This document shows positions 10,273 through 18,911 of a stretch of 64,000 nucleotides of DNA, piece after piece (the stretch's first letter is position 1; each line of letters begins with the position of its first letter). This stretch comes from Clavibacter phaseoli (lineage in GTDB: Bacteria > Actinomycetota > Actinomycetes > Actinomycetales > Microbacteriaceae): the NCBI RefSeq assembly GCF_021922925.1, contig NZ_CP040786.1, positions 1,612,001 to 1,676,000 on the forward strand, given 5' to 3'. Under the pieces are notes generated by a model, which worked only from the letters and a program-made list of their open reading frames with translations, did no database searches and was not told the DNA's origin. The position numbers and the translations under genes were made by a program.

Positions 10273-12744
10273 TCAGCCCTTCTCGTGCGCGCCGTGCCCG
10301 TGGCTCTGGTGGGACACGCCGTTGCCGGTATTGGGCATGGAGGCCTGGACCTTCATGAGGAACTCGACGTTGGAGGTCGTCTCCTTGAGGCGGCTGAGGA
10401 CGATCTCGAGGGCCTGCTGCTGCTCGAGCCCGGCGAGGGCGCGGCGCAGCTTCCAGGTGACCTTGACCTCGTCGGCGCCCATGAGCATCTCCTCGCGGCG
10501 CGTGCCGGAGGCGTTGACGTCGACGGCGGGGAAGATCCGCTTGTCGGCGAGGGCGCGCGAGAGTCGGAGCTCCATGTTGCCGGTGCCCTTGAACTCCTCG
10601 AAGATGACCTCGTCCATCTTGGATCCGGTCTCGACGAGCGCCGTGGCGAGGATCGTGAGCGATCCGCCGTGCTCGATGTTGCGCGCGGCGCCGAAGAAGC
10701 GCTTCGGCGGGTAGAGCGCCGACGAGTCGACGCCGCCCGAGAGGATCCGGCCCGACGCGGGCGCCGCGAGGTTGTACGCGCGGCCGAGGCGGGTGATGGA
10801 GTCGAGCAGCACGACCACGTCGTGGCCGAGCTCCACGAGGCGCTTGGCGCGCTCGATGGCGAGCTCGGCGACCGTGGTGTGGTCCTCGGCGGGACGGTCG
10901 AAGGTCGAGGCGATGACCTCGCCCTTCACCGTGCGCTGCATGTCGGTGACCTCCTCGGGACGCTCGTCGACCAGCACGACCATGAGGTGGACCTCGGGGT
11001 TGTTGGTGGCGATGGCGTTCGCGATGGCCTGGAGCACGAGCGTCTTGCCGGCCTTGGGCGGCGAGACGATGAGGCCGCGCTGGCCCTTGCCGATCGGCGA
11101 CACGAGGTCGATGATCCGCGTGGTCAGCTTGGCCGGCTCGGTCTCGAGGCTGAGGCGGTCCTGCGGGTAGAGCGGCGTGAGCTTGCCGAACTCGACGCGG
11201 TTCACCGCCTCCTCGGGCGGCAGGCCGTTGACCGAGTCGATCTTCACGATCGCGTTGTACTTCTGGCGGCTCTGGCTGTCGTTCTCGCGCGGCTGGCGGA
11301 TCGCGCCGACGATGGCATCGCCCTTGCGCAGCGAGTGCTTCTTGACCTGGCCGAGCGAGACGTAGACGTCGTTCGTGCCGGGCAGGTAGCCGCTCGTGCG
11401 GACGAACGCGTAGTTGTCGAGCACGTCGAGGATGCCCGCGACGGGCAGGAGGACGTCGTCCTCGGTGACCTCGGGCTCGAAGTCGTCGCCGCCCTGGCCG
11501 CGGCCGCGCTTGCGGTCGCGGTACCGGCTGCGGCCGCCGCGGTCGTCGTCGCGGCCGAGGTCGGCGCGGGCCTGGTCGGCGCGCACGTCCTGCGTGCGGT
11601 CGCCCTGGCCGCGGCCGCTCTGGCGCTGGCGACCCGTGCGGGCCTCCTCCTGAGCCTCGTCGTCGGCGTCCTGCTCGCGCGGGGCCTGGTCGCGGGGCGC
11701 CTGGTCGCGGCCGCCCTGCTGCTGGTCGTCCTGGTCGCGACCGCGGTCGCGGTTGCGGCGGTTGCGGCTGCGGTTGCGGCCGCCCTCGCGACCCTCGCGG
11801 CCCTGCTCGTCGCGGCGTCCGCCCTGGTCGTCGGCGTCGCGCTCGTCACGCGGCGCGTCGGCCTGCTCGGACGCGGCGGGGGCCTCGTCGGCGGCGTCCT
11901 GCGCGGGGGCGTCCTGCGCGGCGCCGCGGTCGGCGCCGTCCTGGGCGTCGCGGCCTCCGCGGCGACGGCCGCGGCCGGAGCGCTGAGCGGGGGCCTGCTC
12001 CTCGGCGGGCGCCTCGGCGGCGGGCGCCTCGGCGTCGGCGGGGACGAGCTGGTCGGCGGTCTGGCCGCTGTTCACGTGCTGCGCGGCCTGGCGCGGGGCC
12101 TCGGCGGCGGGGTCCACGACGCCGGAGCTCGTGGCGCGGCGGGATCCGCGGCGTCCGGCGGGCGCCTCGGTGCGGGGCTGCTCGGCGCGGGGTGCCTCGG
12201 TGCGGGGCTCCTGCGTGCGGCCGCTCGTGGCCTCGGCGATGCGGGCCTCGAGGCCGGTGCCGGCGGGCTCGACCGCGGCGGGCGCATCGACGGGCTCCGC
12301 GATGCGCTCGGGCACGATGCGGGCGGTGCTGGCGCGGCGGGATCCGCGGCCGGAGCGCGCGGGCTGCTCGGCGGGGGTCGCGTCCGCGGCCGGGGCGGCA
12401 TCTGCGACGGGAGCGGCCTCCGCGGTCGGGGCGGCGTCGGCCGTCGGGGCGGCGTCGGCGACGACGGGCTCCGAGGTGGGGGCCTCCTCGACGACGGCGG
12501 CGGGCTCGGCGACCGCGGGGGTCGCCTCGCTCGCCTCGGCGGGCGCGGCGGCCTCGGGGGCCGTCGCGTCGGCGGGGACGGTGAGCCCCCGGGCTGCCTG
12601 GATCTCGGAGATCGCGGTCACGAGCTCGCCCTTCCGGAGCTTGGAGCCGCCCGGGATCCCGAGCTCGGAGGCGATCGCCTGGAGCTGGGAGACGCGGAGC
12701 GCGCTCAGGTCCGCGGTGGTGGCGCGGGTGTCGACATCGGTCAT
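10273..12744 (-). CDS. rho: Transcription termination factor Rho with long disordered insertion
   Basis: Hexameric RNA helicase that ends transcription at Rho-dependent sites. It has 823 residues, about twice the E. coli length. An N-terminal LxxL-rich Rho_N module (about 10-50) is followed by roughly 380 residues of low complexity: first Ala/Pro/Glu-rich, then rich in Arg, Gly, Asp and Asn, with repeated RRGSRRA and TEAPRAEQ-like units. Then come the RNA-binding fold (LLPVAGILDVLDNYAFVRTSGYLPG) and the ATPase core with Walker A PPKAGKT and LLDSITRLGRAYN. The tail is His-rich (HQSHGHGAHEKG). Such insertions are known in actinobacterial Rho and bind RNA. AAAGGA lies ahead of the ATG. Confidence 0.97.
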   Translation of the reverse strand: MTDVDTRATTADLSALRVSQLQAIASELGIPGGSKLRKGELVTAISEIQAARGLTVPADATAPEAAAPAEASEATPAVAEPAAVVEEAPTSEPVVADAAPTADAAPTAEAAPVADAAPAADATPAEQPARSGRGSRRASTARIVPERIAEPVDAPAAVEPAGTGLEARIAEATSGRTQEPRTEAPRAEQPRTEAPAGRRGSRRATSSGVVDPAAEAPRQAAQHVNSGQTADQLVPADAEAPAAEAPAEEQAPAQRSGRGRRRGGRDAQDGADRGAAQDAPAQDAADEAPAASEQADAPRDERDADDQGGRRDEQGREGREGGRNRSRNRRNRDRGRDQDDQQQGGRDQAPRDQAPREQDADDEAQEEARTGRQRQSGRGQGDRTQDVRADQARADLGRDDDRGGRSRYRDRKRGRGQGGDDFEPEVTEDDVLLPVAGILDVLDNYAFVRTSGYLPGTNDVYVSLGQVKKHSLRKGDAIVGAIRQPRENDSQSRQKYNAIVKIDSVNGLPPEEAVNRVEFGKLTPLYPQDRLSLETEPAKLTTRIIDLVSPIGKGQRGLIVSPPKAGKTLVLQAIANAIATNNPEVHLMVVLVDERPEEVTDMQRTVKGEVIASTFDRPAEDHTTVAELAIERAKRLVELGHDVVVLLDSITRLGRAYNLAAPASGRILSGGVDSSALYPPKRFFGAARNIEHGGSLTILATALVETGSKMDEVIFEEFKGTGNMELRLSRALADKRIFPAVDVNASGTRREEMLMGADEVKVTWKLRRALAGLEQQQALEIVLSRLKETTSNVEFLMKVQASMPNTGNGVSHQSHGHGAHEKG

Positions 12745-12976
12745 GTGCGTGGGTCCTTTCCCCGATCCGGCGGGACGAAGCCCGTGCGGAGGAGAGCCGA
12801 TCGCGTGTGTCTCTGCGAAAGCGGCGGACGGTCTGATTCCGTCCGGAGCTGCTGTCGGGCACGAAGGCACGGGATCTTGCAGAGACGACAGCGGATGAGT
12901 GGTGAGAACGACCACCGGGACCGGATCTCCGACGCGCATGCGTGGATCCGTTGATTCCGGGGTCGAGCAGAGCCTA
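12745..12976 (-). promoter_or_regulatory. Structured 5' leader of rho
   Basis: The roughly 230 bases before rho hold no convincing gene. Arms GTCTCTGC (12809-12816) and GCAGAGAC (12879-12886) form a long-range stem that encloses a tight hairpin, CGGACGG (12825-12831) with CCGTCCG (12839-12845). Rho is autoregulated through its leader in several bacteria; that this leader acts likewise is inference. No promoter boxes could be assigned with confidence. Confidence 0.4.
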
Positions 12977-13019
12977 GCACCCGGCGCGCCGCCCGCGGAG
13001 GGAACGACGCGCCGGGTGC
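12977..13019 (-). terminator. Terminator after the lysA-hom-thrC-thrB operon
   Basis: Perfect 12-base inverted repeat, GCACCCGGCGCG (12977-12988) and CGCGCCGGGTGC (13008-13019), with a 19-base loop. It starts 19 bases past the thrB stop codon on the minus strand and separates the amino-acid operon from rho. There is no U-tract. Confidence 0.7.
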
Positions 13020-13037
13020 GGGACCCGCGCGATCCGG

Positions 13038-14003
13038 CTAGGCGGCGGGCGCGGATCCCTCGTCGACGACCTGGACGGTCGAGCCCTTGACGTCGACGGC
13101 GAGCATGAGCGCGGTCCACGGGTTCGCGCTGCGCTCGGCGACGAGCTCGGCGGCCGTGAGGCGCTGGCCCGGGTCGCTGCCGAGGACGAGGAGCGAAGGA
13201 CCCGCGCCGGAGACGACGGCCGCGTAGCCGCGCTCGCGCAGCAGGTGCACGAGCTCGTTCGTCTCGGGCATCGCGGCGGCGCGGTAGTCCTGGTGCAGCC
13301 GGTCCTCGGTGGCCGCCAGCAGCAGCTCGGGGCTCTGGATGAGCGCCGCGATGAGCAGCGCCGAGCGCGACACGTTGAAGATCGCGTCCTCGTGCGGCAC
13401 GGACTCCGGCTGCAGGCTGCGCGCGAGCGCCGTGGACATGGTCGCGACCGGCACCAGCACGAGCGGCGAGACGCCGCGGTGCACGGCGAGCTTCTTGTGC
13501 TGCGGGCCCTGGCCGTCGACCCACGCGATGGTGAGGCCGCCGAAGAGCGCGGGCGCGACGTTGTCGGGGTGGCCCTCCATCTCGGTGGCGAGGCGGAGCA
13601 GCGCGTCGGCGTCGATCTCGACCGTGCCGGCGAGGAGGCCCTGGGCCGCCATGATCCCGGACACGATGGCGGCGCCCGAGGACCCGAGGCCGCGGCCGTG
13701 CGGGATCCGGTTCTCCGCCACGAGGTCGAGGCCGGGCATCGGCTGGTCGAAGGCGGCGAACGTGTGGGCGATGGCCGTGACGACGAGGTTCCGCTCGTCG
13801 GTCGGCACCTCGCCCGCGCCCACGCCGCGCACGTCGACCGTGGCGCCGGGCGCGTCGCGCACCGTCACCGTGAGGTCGTCGTACAGCGCGAGCGCGAGGC
13901 CGAGCGTGTCGAAGCCGGGGCCGAGGTTGGCGCTCGTCGCGGGCACGCGCACCTGGACGCGGCGGCCGGTCGCGAGCGCCGATCGCATCGGACCGTCGGT
14001 CAC
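13038..14003 (-). CDS. thrB: Homoserine kinase
   Basis: GHMP-family kinase converting homoserine to O-phosphohomoserine, the substrate of ThrC. Motifs: VPATSANLGPGFDTLGLAL near the start and the ATP-binding loop PHGRGLGSSGAAI. The GTG at 14003 overlaps the thrC stop (GTGA) and gives 321 residues; an ATG five codons later (13988) is a close alternative. It is the last gene of the operon, followed by a strong hairpin. Length and motifs are typical. Confidence 0.96.
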   Translation of the reverse strand: MTDGPMRSALATGRRVQVRVPATSANLGPGFDTLGLALALYDDLTVTVRDAPGATVDVRGVGAGEVPTDERNLVVTAIAHTFAAFDQPMPGLDLVAENRIPHGRGLGSSGAAIVSGIMAAQGLLAGTVEIDADALLRLATEMEGHPDNVAPALFGGLTIAWVDGQGPQHKKLAVHRGVSPLVLVPVATMSTALARSLQPESVPHEDAIFNVSRSALLIAALIQSPELLLAATEDRLHQDYRAAAMPETNELVHLLRERGYAAVVSGAGPSLLVLGSDPGQRLTAAELVAERSANPWTALMLAVDVKGSTVQVVDEGSAPAA

Positions 14004-15076
14004 GACGCGACCAGGTCGAGCACGCCCGCGATCTCGGCGATGTCGACGCCCACGCTCGTGGGGGCGACGTCCGAGCCGTCCGCGGTGCGGAGCGCCCACT
14101 GCGGGTCCTTGAGGCCGTGGCCCGTGACCGTGAGGACGACCGTCGCGCCCTTCGGGATCTGGCCGGCCTCGGCGCGCTCGAGGAGCCCGGCGACGCTGAT
14201 GGCCGACGCGGGCTCGACGAAGATGCCGACCTCCGCGGAGAGGATGCGGTGCGCCTCGAGGATCTTGGCGTCGGAGATCGCGCCGAAGTACCCGTCGGTG
14301 AGCAGCTGCGCCTCGAGGGCGAGCTTCCACGACGCGGGGTTGCCGATGCGGATCGCGCTGGCGATCGTGTCGGGGTCCTTCACGATGGCGCCGTCGACGA
14401 TGGGCGCGCTGCCCGCGGCCTGGAAGCCGAACATGCGGGGCAGCTTCGTGGCGTTGCCCGCCTCGAGGTCCTCGCGGTAGCCGCGCGTGTACGCCGTGTA
14501 GTTGCCGGCGTTGCCGACGGGGATGAGGTGGAAGTCGGGCGCGTCGCCGAGCACCTCGACGACCTCGAACGCGCCCGTCTTCTGGCCCTCGATGCGGTCG
14601 TTGTTGACCGAGTTGACGAGGTGCACCGGGTAGTTCGCGCTGAGCTCGCGCGCGATGTCGAGGCAGTCGTCGAAGTTGCCGCGCACCTGGAGCAGCTGCG
14701 CGTCGTGGGCGACGGCCTGGCTGAGCTTGCCCATCGCGATCTTGCCCTCGGGCACGAGCACGGCGGCCGTGATGCCCGCGTGCGTCGCGTACGCCGCGGC
14801 CGACGCCGAGGTGTTGCCGGTCGACGCGCAGATGACGGCCTTCGCGCCGTGCTCGACGGCCTTCGAGATCGCCATGGTCATCCCGCGGTCCTTGAAGGAC
14901 CCCGTCGGGTTCATGCCCTCGTACTTGACCCAGACCTTCGCGCCCGTGCGGGCGGACAGCGCGGGCGCGGGGATGAGCGGCGTGCCGCCCTCGCCGAGCG
15001 TGATGATCGGGGTGGCGTCCGTGACGTCGAGTCGGTCGGCGTATTCGCGGAGCAGTCCGCGCCATTGGTGGGCCAT
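14000..15076 (-). CDS. thrC: Threonine synthase
   Basis: PLP enzyme making threonine from O-phosphohomoserine. It has 358 residues, the short actinobacterial type. The PLP lysine is in GSFKDRGMT, the phosphate-binding loop is in SVNNDRIEGQKTG/PVGNAGNY, and the N-terminal MAHQWRGLLREYADRL is characteristic. The ATG overlaps the hom stop by one base and the gene overlaps thrB at its end, so hom, thrC and thrB should be made in step. Confidence 0.97.
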   Translation of the reverse strand: MAHQWRGLLREYADRLDVTDATPIITLGEGGTPLIPAPALSARTGAKVWVKYEGMNPTGSFKDRGMTMAISKAVEHGAKAVICASTGNTSASAAAYATHAGITAAVLVPEGKIAMGKLSQAVAHDAQLLQVRGNFDDCLDIARELSANYPVHLVNSVNNDRIEGQKTGAFEVVEVLGDAPDFHLIPVGNAGNYTAYTRGYREDLEAGNATKLPRMFGFQAAGSAPIVDGAIVKDPDTIASAIRIGNPASWKLALEAQLLTDGYFGAISDAKILEAHRILSAEVGIFVEPASAISVAGLLERAEAGQIPKGATVVLTVTGHGLKDPQWALRTADGSDVAPTSVGVDIAEIAGVLDLVAS

Positions 15077-16407
15077 CAGGCTCCTTCTACTCGGAGGACG
15101 CTCGCGACTGCCGTCACCGCGTCGAGGTTCGAGACCGCGTCGACGGTGGCCCGGAGGGCCGCGTCGGTGGCGCGGTGCGTGCCGATCACCAGGCTAGCGG
15201 TGGGCCGGTCGCCCGCCCCTCCCGCCACGGGGGCCTGGTGCGTGGTCTGCTCGAGCGTCTCCACGGAGACGCCGTGCTCGCTGAACAGGTGCGCGATGCG
15301 GGCGAGCACGCCCGGCTCGTCCGCCACCTGCAGCGTGATCTGGTACTGGGTCGTGATGGCGCCGACGGGCAGCGTCTCGAGGTCGGCGTGCGTCGACTCG
15401 GCGACGCCCGGGCCGCCGACGACGTGGCGCCGCGCGGCCGAGACGACGTCGCCGAGGACGGCGGACGCGGTCTGCACTCCCCCGGCGCCCGCGCCGTAGA
15501 ACATGAGGTCGCCCGCGGCCTCGGCCTCGACGAACACGGCGTTGTTCGCGCCGTGCACCGCGGCGAGCGGGTGGTCGCGCGGCACGAGCGCCGGGTAGAC
15601 GCGCGCGGAGACGGCGTCGCGGCCGGTGGCGGGATCCGTGAGGCGCTCGCAGATGGCGAGCAGCTTGATCACGTAGCCGGCCTTGCGGGCGGAGTCGAAC
15701 TGCGCGGCCGACAGGCCCGTGATGCCCTCGCGGTGCACGGCCTCGACCGGCACGCGCGTGTGGAAGGCGAGGCTCGCGAGGATGGCGGCCTTCTGGGCGG
15801 CGTCGTAGCCCTCGATGTCGGCCGTGGGATCCGCCTCCGCGTAGCCGAGCTCCGTGGCGGTCGCGAGGGCCTCGTCGAAGCCGAGCCCATGGGCGTCCAT
15901 CTCGTCGAGGATGTAGTTCGTCGTGCCGTTGACGATGCCGAGGATCCGCTCGACCCGGTCGCCCGCGAGGCTGTCGCGGAGGGGCCGGATGATGGGGATC
16001 GCGCCGGCCACAGCGGCCTCGTAGTAGAGCTGCGCGCCGACCTGCTCGGCGGCCTCGAAGAGCTCGGGGCCGTGCGTCGCGAGCAGCGCCTTGTTGGCCG
16101 TGACGACGTCGGCGCCGGAGGAGATGGCCGCGAGGATGTGGGCCCGGGCCGGCTCGATGCCGCCCATCAGCTCGATGACGATGTCGGCGCCGAGGATGAG
16201 CGACTCGGCGTCCGTGGTGAGCAGCTCGCGCGGCACCGACGGGTCGCGCGGCGCGTCCTGGTCGCGGACCGCGATGCCCACGAGCTCGAGCCGCGCGCCC
16301 ACGCGCTGCGCCAGCTCGTCGCCGTGCTCCCGCATGAGGCGCGCCACCTGGGTGCCGACCGAGCCGCAGCCCAGCAGGGCGACGCGCAGGTTCCGGTACT
16401 CGATCAT
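15076..16407 (-). CDS. hom: Homoserine dehydrogenase
   Basis: Reduces aspartate semialdehyde to homoserine, the branch point toward threonine and methionine. It has 443 residues: a Rossmann motif (VALLGCGSVGTQVARLM), the catalytic domain (GIVNGTTNYILDEM and YAEADPTADIEGYDAAQK), and a C-terminal ACT domain (LQVADEPGVLARIAHLFSEHGV) for feedback control, normally by threonine. The ATG overlaps the lysA stop as ATGA, and thrC follows by one-base overlap. Confidence 0.97.
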   Translation of the reverse strand: MIEYRNLRVALLGCGSVGTQVARLMREHGDELAQRVGARLELVGIAVRDQDAPRDPSVPRELLTTDAESLILGADIVIELMGGIEPARAHILAAISSGADVVTANKALLATHGPELFEAAEQVGAQLYYEAAVAGAIPIIRPLRDSLAGDRVERILGIVNGTTNYILDEMDAHGLGFDEALATATELGYAEADPTADIEGYDAAQKAAILASLAFHTRVPVEAVHREGITGLSAAQFDSARKAGYVIKLLAICERLTDPATGRDAVSARVYPALVPRDHPLAAVHGANNAVFVEAEAAGDLMFYGAGAGGVQTASAVLGDVVSAARRHVVGGPGVAESTHADLETLPVGAITTQYQITLQVADEPGVLARIAHLFSEHGVSVETLEQTTHQAPVAGGAGDRPTASLVIGTHRATDAALRATVDAVSNLDAVTAVASVLRVEGA

Positions 16408-17903
16408 CGTGCTCCGTTCACGTCGGGGGATGCGGCCGCGGGCGTGCCCATGTCGCGGGCCAGCAGGTCGGCCTCGGTCTCGCCGCGGACGATGACGCGC
16501 GCCTCGCCGTCGCGCACGGCGACGACGGGCGGGCGGCCGATCCAGTTGTAGTTGCTCGCGAGCGCCCAGCAGTAGGCGCCGGTCGCGGGGACGGCGAGGA
16601 GGTCGGCCGGGCGGACGTCGCCCGGCAGGTAGTCGGCGAGGACGACGAGGTCGCCGCTCTCGCAGTGCTTGCCGGCGATGCGCACGAGCGCGGGATCCGC
16701 GGCCGAGGCGCGGCCCGCGATCCGCACGGAGTAGTCGGCGCCGTAGAGGGCGGGCCGCGCGTTGTCGCTCATGCCGCCGTCGACGCTCACGTAGCGGCGG
16801 ACGGCGGTCTCGGCCTCCTCCGCGACGCGCGGGTCCTCGACGTCGCCCGTCGCCGACTCGGCCTCCGCGACCGCGCCGTCGACGCCGCCCACGGTCACGA
16901 GCACGTCCTTGACGGTGCCGACCGAGTAGAGGGTGACGGTGGAGGGTCCGACGATGCTGCGGCCGGGCTCGACCGCGATGACGGGCACCGCGATCCCCCG
17001 CCGGCCGCACTCGTCGCCGACGATGCGCGCGAGGCGCCGGGCGATCTCCGGCACGGGCACCGGCCGGTCGACCGACGTGTACGCGATGCCGAAGCCGCCG
17101 CCGAGGTTGAGCTCGGGGACGGGTCCGTCGGCGAGCAGTCGCTCGTGCAGGTCGAGGAGCCGGCGGGCGGACTCGACGAAGGCGTCGGTCTCGAAGATCT
17201 GACTGCCGATGTGCGCGTGCAGGCCCGTGAAGGAGAGGGACGAGTGCGACCGGATGCGGGCGACGAGGTCCGGCGCGTCGGCGAGCGTGATCCCGAACTT
17301 CTGGTCCTCGCGGGCGGTGGCGAGGTACTCGTGCGTGTGGGCGTGCACGCCGCTGTTCACGCGGAGGCGCACGGACTGCACGCGGCCGTGCGCGGCGGCC
17401 GCGGCGGCGACGCGCTCCACCTCGATGGCGCTGTCGATGACGACCTGGCCGATCCCCGCGCCCACCGCGCGGTCGATCTCGGCGACCGACTTGTTGTTGC
17501 CGTGGAAGCCGAGGCGGGAGGGATCCGCGCCGGCCGCGAGCGCGACGGCGAGCTCCCCGCCGGAGCAGACGTCGATGTGGAGGCCCTCCTCGACCATCCA
17601 CCTCGCGACCTCGATGCTGAGGAACGCCTTGCCCGCGTAGTAGACGCGCGCGCTCGTGCCGACGGCCGCGGCCTCGCGGGTGAACGCGGCGAGCGTCTCG
17701 GCGGCGCGGGCGCGGACGTCGTCCTCGTCCATCACGTACAGCGGCGTGCCGAAGCGCGCGGCCAGCTCGGGCGCGGGCACGCCCGCGATGCGGAGGACTC
17801 CGTCGTCGTCGCGGGCGGCGCCGCGGGACCAGACGGCCGGATCCAGCGCGTTCGCGTCGTCGGGCGGCCGCAGCCAGGACGGGGCCAGCGGGTTCGCGGT
17901 CAC
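16404..17903 (-). CDS. lysA: Diaminopimelate decarboxylase
   Basis: PLP-dependent last step of lysine synthesis. Motifs: the PLP lysine in RVYYAGKAFLSIEVARW, LNLGGGFGIAYTSVDRP, VEPGRSIVG and CESGDLV with the catalytic Cys. I place the start at GTG 17903 because AAGAGG lies eight bases before it; a GTG three codons upstream sits directly against that site. The protein then has 499 residues, slightly long for the family because of an Ala/Glu-rich insertion (about 345-365). It is the first gene of the lysA-hom-thrC-thrB operon, with 166 bp of possible promoter sequence upstream that I could not resolve further. Confidence 0.96.
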   Translation of the reverse strand: MTANPLAPSWLRPPDDANALDPAVWSRGAARDDDGVLRIAGVPAPELAARFGTPLYVMDEDDVRARAAETLAAFTREAAAVGTSARVYYAGKAFLSIEVARWMVEEGLHIDVCSGGELAVALAAGADPSRLGFHGNNKSVAEIDRAVGAGIGQVVIDSAIEVERVAAAAAAHGRVQSVRLRVNSGVHAHTHEYLATAREDQKFGITLADAPDLVARIRSHSSLSFTGLHAHIGSQIFETDAFVESARRLLDLHERLLADGPVPELNLGGGFGIAYTSVDRPVPVPEIARRLARIVGDECGRRGIAVPVIAVEPGRSIVGPSTVTLYSVGTVKDVLVTVGGVDGAVAEAESATGDVEDPRVAEEAETAVRRYVSVDGGMSDNARPALYGADYSVRIAGRASAADPALVRIAGKHCESGDLVVLADYLPGDVRPADLLAVPATGAYCWALASNYNWIGRPPVVAVRDGEARVIVRGETEADLLARDMGTPAAASPDVNGAR

Positions 17904-18069
17904 TCGGGTCACCTCTTCGGGCGCGGGGCGGACGTGCGGGATGGCGAGCGGACCCGGTGTGGTCCCTGGAGCCGAGGGGGGCGGTGCGAGCCATCCTACC
18001 GAGGCGGGACGGGGCCCCCGCCCATGTGACGACGGCTCCCGGCGCCCGGCCGGAGCCCCGCCGGGGCCG

Positions 18070-18900
18070 CTAGCCGCAGCTGCCGGTGACGCCGAGCGAG
18101 TCGCGCGTGAGCTTCACCGAGGACGACCGCACGGTCATCGACGCGCGTCCGTCGGCGACGGTCACGTCCTGCACCTGGACGCCCGCGGGGAGGTACTGCG
18201 CGACGCACACGGGGTAGGTGATGTCGCGGATCCCCTGGATGGTCTGCGCGAGGTCGACCTTCAGCGACCCCGCCTGCAGCTCGACCTGCGCGGGCGTGAT
18301 CACGACCGTCGATCCGTCGCGCAGGACCGGCTCCGCGGCCACGGTGTAGCCGAGCGTGAGGCCGAGCACCCGCGTGGACCCGGAGTAGCCGAGCGTGCCG
18401 TCGCCGAAGCGCAGGTCGGGCGGCGTGCCGGCGGTCTTCGCGAGCAGGGCGCTCGCCGGATCCTGGTCCATCGACACGGTCGCGACCACGTCCCCCACGG
18501 TGCGCTCCTGGTCGGTCGGCACGTCGGTCGCGACGATGTGCGCCTGGAACGGCGTGCCGTCGGCCTGGAGGTTCGGGCCGTCGAGCACGACGCGGTCGAG
18601 CGTGCCGCGGATGAGCTGCGGAATGACCCACTCGCCCTCGATCGAGACGTTCACGCGTCCCGTGATCTGGCCGGGCAGCTGGTCGGCGATCTGCTTCTCC
18701 GCCTGGTCCTCGGCGACGCCGCGCACGGTCTGGTCGACGATCCGCAGCCCGAAGGCGAGCCCCACGCCGATCACGGCGAGCACGAGGAGCCAGATGAACA
18801 CCGTGCCGCCGCGCGGGCCGCGACGGCGGCGGCGGGCCTCCCGCGGGTCGCGGCGCTCGGGCGCCTCGAAGACCTCCGTGCCCTGGAACCGCCCCGCCAT
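18070..18900 (-). CDS. LmeA/DUF2993-family membrane-anchored protein
   Basis: Protein of 276 residues. A basic cytoplasmic start (RRDPREARRRRRGPRG) leads to one membrane helix (about 34-54, TVFIWLLVLAVIGVGLAFG), then an extracytoplasmic beta-rich domain typical of the DUF2993 family. Mycobacterial LmeA, a member, acts on periplasmic phosphatidylinositol mannosides and influences lipomannan elongation; whether that role holds here is inference. The gene lies 11 bp after argS and 166 bp before lysA. Cysteines near the C-terminus (VCVAQ and SCG) could form a disulfide. Confidence 0.8.
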   Translation of the reverse strand: MAGRFQGTEVFEAPERRDPREARRRRRGPRGGTVFIWLLVLAVIGVGLAFGLRIVDQTVRGVAEDQAEKQIADQLPGQITGRVNVSIEGEWVIPQLIRGTLDRVVLDGPNLQADGTPFQAHIVATDVPTDQERTVGDVVATVSMDQDPASALLAKTAGTPPDLRFGDGTLGYSGSTRVLGLTLGYTVAAEPVLRDGSTVVITPAQVELQAGSLKVDLAQTIQGIRDITYPVCVAQYLPAGVQVQDVTVADGRASMTVRSSSVKLTRDSLGVTGSCG

Positions 18901-18911
18901 GATCCGCTCCC

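Noticed and set aside
8335..12954. Plus-strand open frame of more than 1500 codons
   Set aside because: It is wholly antisense to prmC, prfA and rho, which have clear motifs. Its product is Val/Leu/Arg/Asp repeats, the usual mirror of high-GC codon bias.
12741..12980. 79-codon frame in the rho leader as a possible leader peptide gene
   Set aside because: It overlaps the rho start in another frame and has no ribosome site or recognisable composition.
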